Positions 1-11,688 of a stretch of 64,000 nt of DNA are shown piece after piece. The stretch lies in contig NC_081410.1 in the NCBI RefSeq assembly GCF_030272615.1, positions 289,913,957 to 289,977,956 of the forward strand, in the 5' to 3' direction. The stretch's first letter is position 1; every line of letters begins with the position of its first letter. A model generated the notes under the pieces. That model worked only from the letters and a program-made list of their open reading frames with translations. It had not been told where the DNA came from and did not search any database. Position numbers and translations under genes: made by a program. Source of the stretch: Cryptomeria japonica (lineage: Eukaryota > Streptophyta > Pinopsida > Cupressales > Cupressaceae).

Positions 1-36
1 TGATTTTTACTTGACTTTCAACCTATGCTCTGCCAC

Positions 37-41
37 ATGGC
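37..41. other. Unoccupied counterpart of the N1 insertion site
   Basis: ATGGC here is continuous with CACCTTGCAATTCGCT. In the R 5' LTR the same sequence is split: ATGGC ends at 4829, N1 follows, and GTGGCACCC resumes at 12841. Confidence 0.85.
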
Positions 42-1969
42 ACCTTGCAATTCGCTTGTGAGTCCTACTGAGAGGACACCTCACCTGCCAATGGAGCACA
101 GCTGGACCACCACCTTAGCACCACCTCATCTGTTGCTAACACTTCCACCCGCCAGCTCATCAGTCGCTAATTCGCGAAGGGTAACATTCGTGCATCTTCA
201 CATTATGGATCAGTGACGGTCATTGATCCTCCTTGGACCTGCTCGGTCTTTAATTTGTCCTTTTTTGCATGTGCCTTGTCGCAGATCCGCAATGGTTAAC
301 TAGCATACAACATCATTTTACGGATCAGCGACTACCGTCAGATCATCTTTGAATTGCATGCTCATTAACTCGCCTTTATACTGCAAAATTTGGTTGCCTC
401 GAGATGCATGCGTGTGGTGTGGGTTCCACTGGCTTGCCAACTACCTCTTGCCAAAAGCCTTGAAGCTTTTGACACTATGAATGTGTGTGCTTTTGTATTT
501 AAATACATAAAATCCCTCCCCACTATCAATGTGGGATAAATGTTTTTGCTTGGCACTTGCATTTTCTTGAAAATTCATGATGTCTTCACCACCGTTTCAT
601 CTGAAGGGAGAATTTGGAAGACCAATTGCATTTACCTGAAGGTTTAATAACCATGCCACATAGGGGGAGGATGGAACACCTACCAATCTGCATTCTGTAA
701 AAGTTTTTCTAAAACCTTTCCTCATCCGCCATGCCATAGGATGCTACTTCACACCGAGCAATTGCATTTTCTAAAAGTTTCTAATGTCTGCTCAAATAAC
801 ATGTAGGGGGAAGGTTGGCTTTGAGCCTGTCAATATGCATTTTTCTTAGAAGTTTCTTTGTCTTTTCACCCATACCACACATCGTCTGCTACGCAGAGAG
901 GATTTGGCATTTCACACCTGCCAATTTGCATTTGCAGAAAGGTTTGAAATGCCTTCTCCATAGCCATCACCTTCCAAAGACCAAGCAGGGGAGAATGCTG
1001 GCACAGGTCATGGACTTTCCTTTACACCTACCAATCTACATTCTGAAATTTTAATGCCTCCCAGCAACCATGCACAACAGGGAGGAAGTGATTTCATTTG
1101 CTTGAAACTTTCTCAAATTTCTCCACTGTCACGCTACACTCCATCTCATGCAGGGAGGAGAATGTTGCACACCTGCTCATTGCATTTGCTTAAAATTTTC
1201 AAAGCCTTTTCAAACTCCACTCCATGCAGGCTCAACACACAGTAGGGGGAAAGACTAGCAAAGGTTGAGGACTTTGGGCTTTATGCCTTGTGTGAGGCAG
1301 GGAGGATGATAGAAGACATTGTTGAATTTGGAGTTTGTGCTTTACACCTAATAATTTGCATTTAATTGAAAGGTTTCTAATGCCTTCTAACAACTTCAAT
1401 TCCATCTACAAGGAGAATTTGATAAAGGTTACGGAATTTGGTTTTACACCTGGCAATCACATTTCCTTGGAAGCTTCTATGCCCTTGTAATAAATTCCAT
1501 TCGCTCAAACTCTTGTATCTGGCACCCCACACTGTGCAGGTAGAATTCCATTTAGGATAAATTCAGCAAGTAAATGATTGTGTGTAACCAAAGCTCTCTG
1601 TCCTTCATAAATTGGAAAGCTTACACCTGTCTGGCTATCAAATCTTATGGTGACAGACACCTCTTTCATAGTAGAAAATGGGAGTATTGCTAGGAACTAT
1701 TACTTTCATAACCCCATTGTATAAGCATTGAAATATATTCCATTCATTTTGTTATGCGTGCATTATGTTATTTTACCCATATCCTTTCTTGGGCATCTTA
1801 ATAACATGTATTAAGAAAATCAAATCTCCACTTCAAAATAGCCCATACAATAACCCCTCAATTATATGCCCACATAATGAAATAGAATCATCTCTTAGTA
1901 CACCAAGTTTCCAATATGGGTCGAGCCGGTAGTGATATGCATTACTGTGAATTAAGACATTTTGTCACA

Positions 1970-1974
1970 GAATC
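1970..1974. other. Unoccupied counterpart of the D insertion site
   Basis: GAATC here runs on directly into AACACTACAAGAGCATGAGC. In the R 5' LTR the same words are separated by D: GAATC at 14771-14775 and GAATCAACACTACAAG at 35067. Confidence 0.88.
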
Positions 1975-3208
1975 AACACTACAAGAGCATGAGCCAGATC
2001 GGGCCCCAAAGTGGGCTCGACTAAAAAAATATTCGTTTTCATTCCACTAACCTTTGAAATGCCTCAAGAACCATGAACATACATGTGGAGTTGATTTTCA
2101 CCATTATCTGATCTTTAAACTGAATTTTGCAACTCACTAGCAACTGTGCCACATTTTCACATTTAAACCCAAAGAGGCATTTCAAAAACTGGTCAGAACA
2201 CCTTCCTGGACTTCACAAACTGATAGGCATGTACTCTGATATGTTAACTCACATCCTACAAAACCACTCCTCAAGACAAATCTCGGGTGAAGAAATATTA
2301 ATGCACAAAGATGACGAAATGGCTCTATCAGCACTTGAACTTGATAAAATCAATGTGCAGGGACCTCAAAGTGCACACATTAAAAATATCAAATGATCTC
2401 CTTAGATCCCCAAATCTGGAGCACAGATACTTTGAAGTACAAAGAATAATTTGGAATGCTTAGTTTGACCAGGAAGCTGATAGGGTGCAAATGGTGAGCT
2501 CATGAAAATAGCCACTTTAACAGATGCAACAATGCACATTGTAGAAAACTAAATAAAATGGCTCAAGAAACCATCTTGGAAAACTGATCAAATGGATTTG
2601 CAGGGGCTTCAAATTGGAAACACAACTTGTATTTCATACAAGAAATACCCTGAAATAAACATTCTGACATAACACTCAACTGGGCATTTTTTACACATGT
2701 GCAAAGTAATGCTCTGACTAGCTATTGGAATAGGGACTTATGCACACAATACAAACTGCAAATGGATTGGGCTTACTAAACTGAGCAAATGGATTCATGG
2801 GGACTTGAAATTTGACATGTGGATAGAATTATATGCATACAATTGAATGCACTTTTAATTTCAACATGATGATCAACTGGTCATAAAATGCAAAGCCTCA
2901 AAGTAGGCCACTTGGTAAAATCTGAATTTGTGCATAGAACAACTTTTAGTCCACCCCTTGAAATGGGTACTTGAAAAACTGATTGAAATTGAATTTTAAA
3001 AGTTGTATAACATTGCATAGGCTAAATGAAAGGTGTACAACAAGTTTCCAAAGCCTTACCCCTTGATAATCAACTGGCTCCATTTTACATGCCCTCAAAC
3101 TAGACCATTCAAGTTGATTCACTAGGTATTCATTTGAAATCACAGAGAAATTTTTTTAAATGGGCCTCTCAAATTCATTCAAATTTATGAGTCCCAACAA
3201 TGGCTCTG

Positions 3209-3797
3209 ATTGGGGATGGTTGATTTCAAGATCAACACAAGAATTCAGAATCTTTGGTTAAGAAGACCACCCAAAAACAGATCACTTCTCTTCTTCTAAA
3301 AAACAAGGGCTCCTTATTCTTCCCAAACAACAACAGGGATCCTTATTCCAAACCACACAACTGAAAGAAAAGTGACTATACAAAATATACAAACATACTT
3401 ACAACTGATTATAAACTACCCCAAACGATCTGAGCACTTACCTCTGTCAAAAATTTGATTCTCATCACCTGACATCATGACCCAATAAAAAGCACCTTTT
3501 AACAACAATTGAGCATAATCCTTATGATTAACCCCTTCCATCATATTATTGTAATAGTTGGTGTGCATGCCTTTTGCTTGATTTAGAAGTTTATAGTCAC
3601 ACACTATTTCAACAAAGGTAAAATCATGAGACAAAACACTATAGAGGCCTTCCCACAAGCTGACATATATTTCACTATCCCAATCAACTCTATCCTTTGA
3701 AAGGGCATCATCATGATGAATTTCAAAAATAAAACATTCATTTTCACCATTGTAGTTCCCATCAGCACATGCCTTGTTATCATTTAAATTCATACAA
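3209..3797 (-). pseudogene. R internal stub: C-terminal tail of the D-family Gag-tail protein
   Basis: An open frame on the minus strand (3793 down to 3416, 125 codons) matches the end of the D-family tail ORF at 30093-30518. Shared landmarks are a start like LNDNK-C, NECF-FE, LSHVFT-like, VVCDY, GMHT and the terminal ENQIFDRGKC. It lies directly upstream of the R 3' LTR, as the last coding part of the internal region should. Everything upstream (primer site, Gag, most of the tail) is missing: near 3795 the sequence jumps straight into 5' LTR sequence equivalent to about 18890 in D. The function of this tail domain is unknown. It is a remnant, not a gene able to act. Confidence 0.8.
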
Positions 3798-4829
3798 TGA
3801 GGGACAACATAACATAGGATCCTAATGATCCTCTTGCACTTCAGGTTCTGCTAGACCTAGGGGGACACCCTTTTGATGCATAGAATTAAACCCATTACAC
3901 ACTTATGAAAGCATCAACAGAAAGAAGATAGATCTCACTAAGGCTCGACAACAAGGAGGTTACTGTAGATGGGATAGATCTACACATACAACTCAACTAT
4001 GTTTGAGCATGAGATCGGTGGAACATTTCCACAAAATAGAAAGCAAAAGATATTCTGATTTGATTTTAAAATGATGCTCTGACAATCCTTCAACATTACA
4101 AAAGACCAGTGCCTTATCTAGGCCACAGAGTCATGCATAAAACTGGAAGAGAAATCTCAGGTGCAAGCTTCTTTCAATATTAAATTTTCATGTATCAATG
4201 TCTTACATTAATATAATCCTCTACTCTGTCATGAAATCATACTTATGTGTACCCAACAAATACATTCAAAAACACTAATGTTGGGTTTTAGGATTTAATT
4301 CCTTCCTTGAAGAATACCCGAAAGACAAGTATTACACTCTTAGAGAAGACTAAAAGAGACAAATCCAAATTATCCTTGATAATGTGAAACTGTATGAATC
4401 TTAATAAATTTCTGGAGACAATTTCATGGAAAATCACACATGCCTTGCATATGTGTAAACCTGCAAACTGAAACAAAACCTACAGCAAAGACAAAACTAG
4501 AAACCCAAAAGAACACACTGTCATTTGCAAAAAATGAAAAATGTCATCACTGGAACCTGCAATTTCGGATTTCTCCTTTAGAGAAAGTCTCCAAAAAACT
4601 GGAACCCTTACAATTGAGAAGAATTGAGAATATCAAGAAGAGTGAAAAGACCAGATTTGCTTCACAAATTGCCAACTGTCCTCTTTCCCCAATTGAAAAA
4701 CATTCCTTCATCCTTCCCATGGAAACTTCTCTCAAAATATCTTATGTTTGTTAAAACTAACTAAATAACTGAATTCCTCATTCTAAGTGCTTTCCAACTT
4801 GATTTTCAACCTATGCTCTGCCACATGGC
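3798..4829 (-). repeat. R element 5' LTR, piece 1 (LTR distal end)
   Basis: This is the minus-strand counterpart of D LTR positions roughly 18000-18900. Matches include GACCAGTGCCTT near 4105, CTAGGGGGACACCCTTTTGA near 3855 and CTGGAACCCTTACAA near 4600. The piece ends at the N1 target site. It lacks the last 90 bp or so of the LTR because of the deletion that fuses it to the internal stub. Confidence 0.78.
4825..4829. repeat. Target-site duplication of N1, left copy
   Basis: ATGGC immediately before the N1 left LTR; the right copy is GTGGC at 12841-12845 (one transition). Confidence 0.85.
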
Positions 4830-5978
4830 TATTACTACTTATCAAATTGCCATTAGTTTTTATATTCAAAGTCATACTATATACTCTAGTGGTTAACACT
4901 ACCAAATCATGCAGTCGGTACACATAGAGAAGTCGGTATGCACAATCTAGTTGGTTACAGAGGAAAGTAGTCACAAAACGCAGTATACATCTAGTTGTCT
5001 ACCGAGTATCTTTTTATGACTACCAAGCAACAAAGATGACACACCGAGTTAATATACACCGAGTGAAACATGTTACTAGATACATTGAACCTAGACATGC
5101 ATATGAAAATGTGTTACAAGATCGAGGCACATCTAACCGTTATTACATTGGAAATTGCACCAGAAGATTGTGTATGATTTTGAGATCAATCTAACCAATG
5201 AAATATTTTGTATAGTTATTCATTCAAGGAATCTTGTTTGTAAGATCCAAGCAATGAATTGGATCACCATCTTAAGAGATCTATTTATACAACATTAGTT
5301 AAGGCTGTATGCATGTGTCTAAGAAGAGTGTTACAGAGACACAGAGGTCACCGAGAAGGTTTTCAGAGAACAGTCGAAGAACAGAGTAAACGGAAGGGTT
5401 TACCGAGTTCCTATATGGGTTACCGAGGTATGCTATAAGCAAGGTAATATATTCTAAGCACATAGAATCTGCTATAATATTTCAGATGTAAAGTTGCAGA
5501 TATTTGTAATGATTTTATTGTAATATTGTGAAGTTGAAAGAGAAACCTTTAACAGGGTAAAAGATTCTAATCAAGTCTATAAATTGTAAAGCCTCTAACC
5601 AGGTGCAACATTCAGAATAAATGTTGTAAAATCCTTTAGCAAGGTAGATCTAATATATCTTGTTACTCCTAATAGGGTAAGCTATCAGAAATAGCTAAAA
5701 TGTAGCTCTAACCGAGCACTCTTTATTATTGCAGTAGTGAAGTTGTGGGTGCCATCCCCACTGTAGTTTTTCTCTCTAACCAAGAGTTTCTACGTAACCA
5801 AAATATATGTGTTTGGAGTGAATCATGTATGATTGTTATCTATTTGTTTAAACTTTATTTTATGTTACTGCACTATTCTGTTTATGCATAATAGTAAAGT
5901 TATTATTCAAGAAAAGTTTTGGAGTACTGATTCACCCCTCCCCTCTCAATACATTAGCTTTCCATATTGGGCCTAACA
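4830..5978 (+). repeat. N1 left (5') LTR
   Basis: Begins TATTACTACTT (the expected TG has become TA) and ends CCTAACA. It matches 11689-12840 along its whole length. It carries seven copies of ACCGAG (5001, 5043, 5058, 5350, 5402, 5422, 5711) and a TATTTATAC box near 5283. Confidence 0.93.
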
Positions 5979-5980
5979 AT

Positions 5981-5992
5981 TGGTATCAGAGC
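5981..5992 (+). other. N1 primer binding site
   Basis: TGGTATCAGAGC lies two bases after the left LTR. This is the classic plant Copia site complementary to the 3' end of initiator tRNA-Met. Confidence 0.9.
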
Positions 5993-6040
5993 TTCAATCT
6001 TGGAAAAGGGTTTAACTGCCTAAAGAGAAAGATCTTATCA

Positions 6041-7391
6041 ATGGAAGGCTACAAACAATCTCGGAGGATTGTATATCTGCAAGAAGAGCTAGATCATGCT
6101 AATCAAGTGATTGCAGACATGCAAAGGCAAATGCAAAAATCTCTGAAAGTAAGAAGAAGATTATGTGATAGTTTGCAGGATTCTCAAGAGTTAGTGAAAA
6201 AATTGAGACATCATCTGAGAACAGTATATCTAAAGAAACTAAAGAAATGATTGGAGTATTGAAAGAAAAGAACAAAGCACCGGCTAATCAACTGAAAGCA
6301 ATGAAAAGAGAACATGAACATTTCAGCACACAAATGACTGAAAATCTAGATGCATTAAGGACAACTGAGGATAAAGCAAGAGATCTACAAAGAGAGAAAC
6401 AACAACTTGAAGTCTTAGTATCTGATAAAAATGATGAAATCATAAGATTGATTGGGATTCAACAAAATATGATAGATCAACTAGGTTATGCACATCATGA
6501 AGCAATTCTAAAGAATGATGAAAATCAAGCATTGAAACTTGAAGTATCAAGGTTGACCGATGAACTTGAAATAGAGAAGAAATCCAAAGAAACACTAAAG
6601 AAGAGTTATGAAGCATCAAAGATGTTGGATGAGCAACTGAATACAAGAAGACCCAACAGAGATACAGGACTCGGTTACAAAGGAAAAGACTCTACCGAGA
6701 AAGGAATTCATACTACTGAGAGAGGAGAATCATCAAAGCAAGCTTGAAAAGGAATAACATAAAAAGAAAGAAGCCTATTTGCTACTACTGTGGAATTCAA
6801 GGTCACACTACCAACATATGCCAAATCAGAAAAGGTAAGCAACCGAATATCACTAAGTCCAATGATTATTGTTACAATTGCAATAAATATGGTCACACAT
6901 CTAATCAATGTAGGACAAAGTCTATTAACAACTATCAGAAAGCAAAATTCAAAGGGTTTTGTAGAAACTGCAATAGATATGGACATAGTACTGAGAAATG
7001 TTGGCTTAAGTAAAAGAACTACATGTGGTCTGCACACTAAGAAAACACTAGAGGTTATCGAACTCACATAGATCCTTACCGACAATATGCAGCAGTACCA
7101 TGGGATTACAATAAAAGGATATGGTGTGAATGTTGTGGAAGATATGGAAATATTAGTTCCAACTGTTTTGTAAGGTTTGGAATCAACAACTGAAGATCAT
7201 GGAGAAATCTTGGTATGGCATGTTTTCATTGTCACAAAGTTGGACATTTAGCTGGAGATTGCAGAGATCAACCTAGAGGAGACACTAAAGAAATAAAAGA
7301 AAAATTAAAGATGATTTGGAAAAAGAAGGAAATTGTGTCAAATGAAGAAAGCACCTTACCTACCGAGTTAGGTGCACCTATTCCAAATTAA
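6041..7391 (+). pseudogene. N1 ORF1: coiled-coil, zinc-knuckle Gag-like protein (broken)
   Basis: The ATG at 6041 follows the primer site by 48 bp. Residues from 6041 to about 6650 are rich in E, K, Q, L and N with heptad-like spacing, so a long coiled coil is likely. From 6780 to 7262 there is an array of CCHC knuckles, the nucleic-acid-binding motif of retroelement Gag proteins. The frame closes at TAA 7389-7391. It is not a standard Copia Gag, as I see no typical UBN2/Gag core. Breaks: a frameshift between about 6190 and 6247, another near 6744, and stops at 7011 and further on. It would package element RNA if intact (inference). N2 has the same layout at 41574-42784. Confidence 0.75.
6780..7262 (+). 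other. Array of five CCHC zinc knuckles in N1 ORF1
   Basis: CX2CX4HX4C knuckles begin at 6780 (CYYCGIQGHTTNIC), then CYNC...GH...C and CRNC...GH...C. A fourth at about 7126 has N in place of H (CECCGRYGNISSNC). A fifth at 7221 is CFHCHKVGHLAGDC. Plant Copia Gag usually has one or two knuckles, so five is many. Confidence 0.85.
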
Positions 7392-7938
7392 TCAGCAAAG
7401 GTATGAAGGGACTACATTCTTTGAAGGTTAAAATCATAACAGTTCGGATTCTATTATGTACTAAAATCAAAATATGCATAGTTAAGATGTATTAGTAAGT
7501 TTGAAATTCTATCAAAAGTACTTTATAGGAAACCTGTCAAGTCGGTGAATACATGAAGCCTATCAAGTCGGTAAATGAAGGAAATTTGGTTACTCAGTTA
7601 AAATGAAAAAAAGGGAGTAAATCGGTTAAAGGTGAACCAAGTGCATTTAATGTTTTGACCTAACCCGCACGGAGCCTGATAAGGTATTTTGTGTACTTAA
7701 AAGCATTTTTGCGGTCATTTACACTTACCAAGTTTTTGAAAGAGCAGAGCAGAGTGAATCAAGGCAATCAAACCTCATTTAGAGTGAATTTCAAGGTATT
7801 TACATCAAATCTCATCGCATTGTTAAGCTGGTTTACCGATCTCATCAAATTGTTTTTATCTGTTGAGTGTGAAGTATCTGCTGTTTGTAAACCGTCAAAC
7901 CCTAAGGATAGTTTGCTAAGTTTTACCTGAAATCTACA
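7392..7938 (+). other. N1 spacer between ORF1 and ORF2
   Basis: No conserved reading frame is visible. The spacer includes repeated AAGTCGGTRAAT-like words near 7540-7580. It may carry a second leader for ORF2, but no promoter or splice signal can be assigned safely. Confidence 0.4.
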
Positions 7939-10900
7939 ATGGTGCCCAAGATCCAAGATCCCATAGTTTTCAAGAATGTAGAGAAGCCCTCACTAAAATA
8001 CACTTTGACTCCTAAAGTTGCCTCTGAACCGAATGACAAAACCGCCTTTTCACTCATCCTGGAACAAGTCTTGTTAGTTGAAGATGTTAGATTCTTCATC
8101 AAATGTCATGTTGAAGAACTCAGTCATGTCGAGATAAGAGATACCTATGATGAATTGTGCACAGATGGTAAATTAAACAGCAAGTATGAACACATCAAGA
8201 TCAAAGGATTGACTGAAGCCCTAACCTACCCTCATGTGTTCAAGCCCCAATGGGTCAAGTTTGTTCTAAGCAGAGTTCATGATGATTTCATGTGGCTAGA
8301 AGAGCAACCATTCAAAATCACAAAGGAAATCATTCATGTGATCACCGGTTATCCTATCTATGATCATGCACGAGCAGAGAAGATGATATCACAGAAGGAA
8401 TTAATCAGGTTAACTGGAGTTGAATCTGATTATAGAGGATTAAAATTGAACAATGTCACTGATGCAGAACTTAAGTTTGCCATTAGAGTAATTGGTTATT
8501 GTTTCTTCCAATCAGCAAGGGAAAATAGTGTACCCTGTGCCACAATTGACATAGCTTATAAAATTGTGAAAAAGGGAATGAAGATTGACTTATGTGAAGT
8601 ATTACTAAAGAACCTATTTGAGAACCTGAACACAATAAGGAAGTCGAAGAAGAACAACTCGGCAAATACACTAAAGTTTGGTTCACTTCTTGTATGCATG
8701 TTTTTCTACTTTGAAAAATTCTTTCCATCAGTCGGTAAAGTAGTTTGGGAGCTACACCGACCAATCACCCATCAGATTAATGACTTTATCAAGATGCTAG
8801 GTGATAATTTCAATGATATAATGGATGATAATTTCAGTAAATTTCAAGAGAAGATGCACAACAGGTACCAGATTCCACCCTAGCTAGTGGAGAAATATAA
8901 AGATGATATATACTTTGAGGTAGATATTGATTATTGTTATGTGATTGTTGTGGAACCGAGAACTTAATCTTTGCCACCTATGGGTTACAAGATTGAATTT
9001 GATATCACACAACAACAAATTGATGCCTATCTTTCATTACCAAGGCATGCTACTGAACTGAGGTATGGAACCTACGAAGAGGTGAAGGGAAAAGTAAAAA
9101 TGAGCATTGTAGTACCCAAAGCTATAAGGAAAGCAACAAAGATGATAAAGGTTCTAACGGAGAAATTCAGAGAAGAATCCTCCTCCACACTTGTCAAAGG
9201 TACTCTTGCCATCACTGAAGAGGAATCAGAAGCTCAAGAGGCAGCAATAACATTGAGCACCGAACTGCCTAAGGGTAAAGTATTGAAAAGAAAGAAACAA
9301 GACATTTCAAAGGCCCTACCGACTCCTCCAACAAAGAGACCTAATACAAGAGCATCAACTGCATCACCAAGTAAGAAACAAAAGAGTGTTACTACTCCCA
9401 AGGTAACCAAGACCTACAAGAAATCTACTCGGAGACTCATTTTGGAAAAAGGGTCTAGTGATACAGAATCTGAGGATGCCAACAAATTCCAAATTGTCAA
9501 AAGCAAGAAGGTAAATATACCTAGTGTTGAAAACATCTGTGCCAATCTAAAAGAATATGGTGGATTTGGTTCTTTTAGATATGTCAAGTATGAAACAAGA
9601 AACAATGATGAGAAGAGACAAATTGAAGAAGCTATCATCTATACACTTCTAAAGTTTCGGCTAGCTCCATTGGAACTAGTAAAGTCACTTCCGAATGAAC
9701 TTTACTTGCATATTGATAACAGGTGGAAGTATGCAATGGACTCAGAGAAACAAATCAGAGAAAGAAGTCTAGTCCATCTATTTCCTGATATGTCTATAGT
9801 AGAAATAAAGGAACATTTGACCACCTACAATTCAAAATTTCTTGTCAAACAAAGAGCCTTAAAACTAATGAATGGGCTATATATTGATGTAGAAAATGAG
9901 ACAAAAGCAAAATGGCAGGAAATCTTCAAATTAAAAGATGCCGGTGAACAATCTAAAGTTGAAATCATTGATGTCACCGAGCAAGATCCTGATGTCACCG
10001 AGCACGGTCCTGATGCTACCGAGCAAGACTCGGCTGACACTATTCAAATTGATGAAGATGTCATGGATACAGAGGAACAGGAGCAGGAGATGATAGAAGG
10101 CACTACATATGCAAAACTTGTATCTAGTGAATCCATTTTAGAACAAGTTCAGCCTTATCCACTGATCACTCAACCCATCTCTACCGAAGCTCCTCGGGAT
10201 ACAACACAAGGCATCGAAGGTTACAAGTCTACAACAGGAGAAGAGATTACTCAAGACTAGACCTCTCAAGCACCCTCGAGCACCAAAAATGTAGTAGCTG
10301 GGACACCCGGTACCGAGACAAAAGACACCACAGTAGCTATAAGAACCAACCAAAGTGTTGCCTCTACTAAGCAACCTACCGAGGGTCAGCAAGCCTCTCA
10401 AGCCATTGTCTTAGTTCAACCGACCAAAGGTAAAGAGAAGAAGGTGAAAAAGCATAGTTTCAAAGTTGATTTATCTAAACCAATAGTGTTGCCCAATGTG
10501 GATATATCAAAATTAAAGGGGCAAGCACTCATTGATTTTGGTGAACTATGAAAAGAAAAGGCCGAACAAGAAAAATAAATGGCCATACAAAAGAAGAATA
10601 AAGTACTTTAGAAGGTGAAGACACTGCTATCCGATATGCTACCTATAGCTGCAGTGTCAATCAATGCAGCCATCCACATTCAACTGGATGAACTCCTAAA
10701 TCAAATAGAAACATCCGGAGTAGATGCATCTGAGTACCTGAGCAAGCTCAAAGACAAGGAGCTTACTGCAAAAATGATAGAAGAGGTACAAAAATCTCTA
10801 GCTATTGGGAAAGTCAAACTTGTCAAATTCATTGCTGAGTTGTCCCCTCAACTCAAGCATATTCTTTATTTATTTCAGAAACTTTGTACATTTTCTATAT

Positions 10901-11319
10901 TCATTAAAGATATCAAGAATAAAACTGATGCAATTGAGAAAGAGATCACCAATCTCTCAAATAAGTTGACTCCTGAGCCCAATTCAGTTCAAAAAATTTA
11001 TACCAAGCTTCAACAGCTCATGGCTCAACAACTGGAACTTAGAAATGAAGAACATAAGATCCGGATGGATATAATGACACTCTAGACATTATTCCTTCCT
11101 CATATTTCATTAGTTCAAGAACAGATTAACCGAGCCACACGCCTATCTACTACACAAGAGGGAAGCACTCTTGATGGCTTAATTTCACTATTGGTTGATA
11201 TTCAAGCACAAAATTCTTTAATGGAAAATGTCAAAGATGCACTCTCTATCACTCTCACCGATGCCTGGAAGAAGTATAAATCTATTTTTGATCAGTTACC
11301 ACCCCTAGATGGGAATTGA
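7939..11319 (+). pseudogene. N1 ORF2: large conserved protein of unknown function (broken)
   Basis: A single reading frame runs from ATG 7939 to TGA 11317-11319, about 1127 codons, interrupted by in-frame stops (8881, about 8964, 10258, several between 10540 and 10615, 11083). Residues 1-310 form a globular N-terminal domain with the landmarks FMWLEEQPFKITKEIIHVI, KFAIRVIGYC and LKFGSLLVCM. This resembles, from memory, the putative plant transposon protein/plant mobile domain type of repeat protein, not a polymerase. The middle (about residues 380-540) is K/S/T/P rich. The C-terminal third (10615 on) looks coiled coil. N2 ORF2 shares the same landmarks. Function unknown: it could be a structural or nuclear-targeting protein, or a captured host domain. 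Confidence 0.72.
9970..10032 (+). repeat. 21-bp tandem repeat, three copies, inside N1 ORF2
   Basis: Three units starting at 9970, 9991 and 10012 encode DVTEQDP, DVTEHGP and DATEQDS. Each contains ACCGAG, the hexamer also recurring in the N1 LTR. Confidence 0.85.
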
Positions 11320-11688
11320 GTTTTTCATGTTTGTCAAAAAGGGGGAGTAATACAATATATTGAGTGATACTATATTTGGGGAGTGATGAAGTTTTTGTGA
11401 TACAGTTTTGATATAGTATTCAGAGTATTGTATATAGGGGGAGTATACCGAGCAGAGTATGCAGAGTATCCAAGGACAGTAAGCAGAGCACATAAACACA
11501 GAACCAAGCATGCAAAAATTAGAGTTATGTACAATATAATGATAAGGGAAGTATATCTGAATATACTATTTCATTGACTATTGTATATACTGTCAAGTAT
11601 AGTTATTTTGCAAAGTATACAGATTTTTGAGTTATGGCTTTGAAAGTAGTTTTTGTCAAACATCTCAACTAATGTCAAAAGGGGAGAT
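11320..11688 (+). other. N1 3' untranslated region and polypurine tract
   Basis: The plus-strand priming tract CAAAAGGGGAGAT abuts the right LTR (11676-11688). Three further PPT-like GGGGGAG or GGGGAG words occur upstream (about 11341, 11379, 11437). N2 shows the same arrangement. Confidence 0.75.

Larger units (their letters stand above)
1..3208 (-). repeat. R element 3' LTR (partial, runs off left edge)
   Basis: This is the reverse complement of a diverged D-family LTR. Its plus-strand right end reads GAGTCCCAACA, the complement of the LTR start TGTTGGGACTC seen at 30755. The block aligns by eye to the pieces 35067-36268, 12841-14775 and 4790-4829 in that order, which are the R 5' LTR. On the minus strand the LTR starts at 3208 and continues past position 1; about 1 kb of its end lies outside the window. 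No gene is supported in it; the short ORFs in it are not conserved between copies. Confidence 0.85.
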
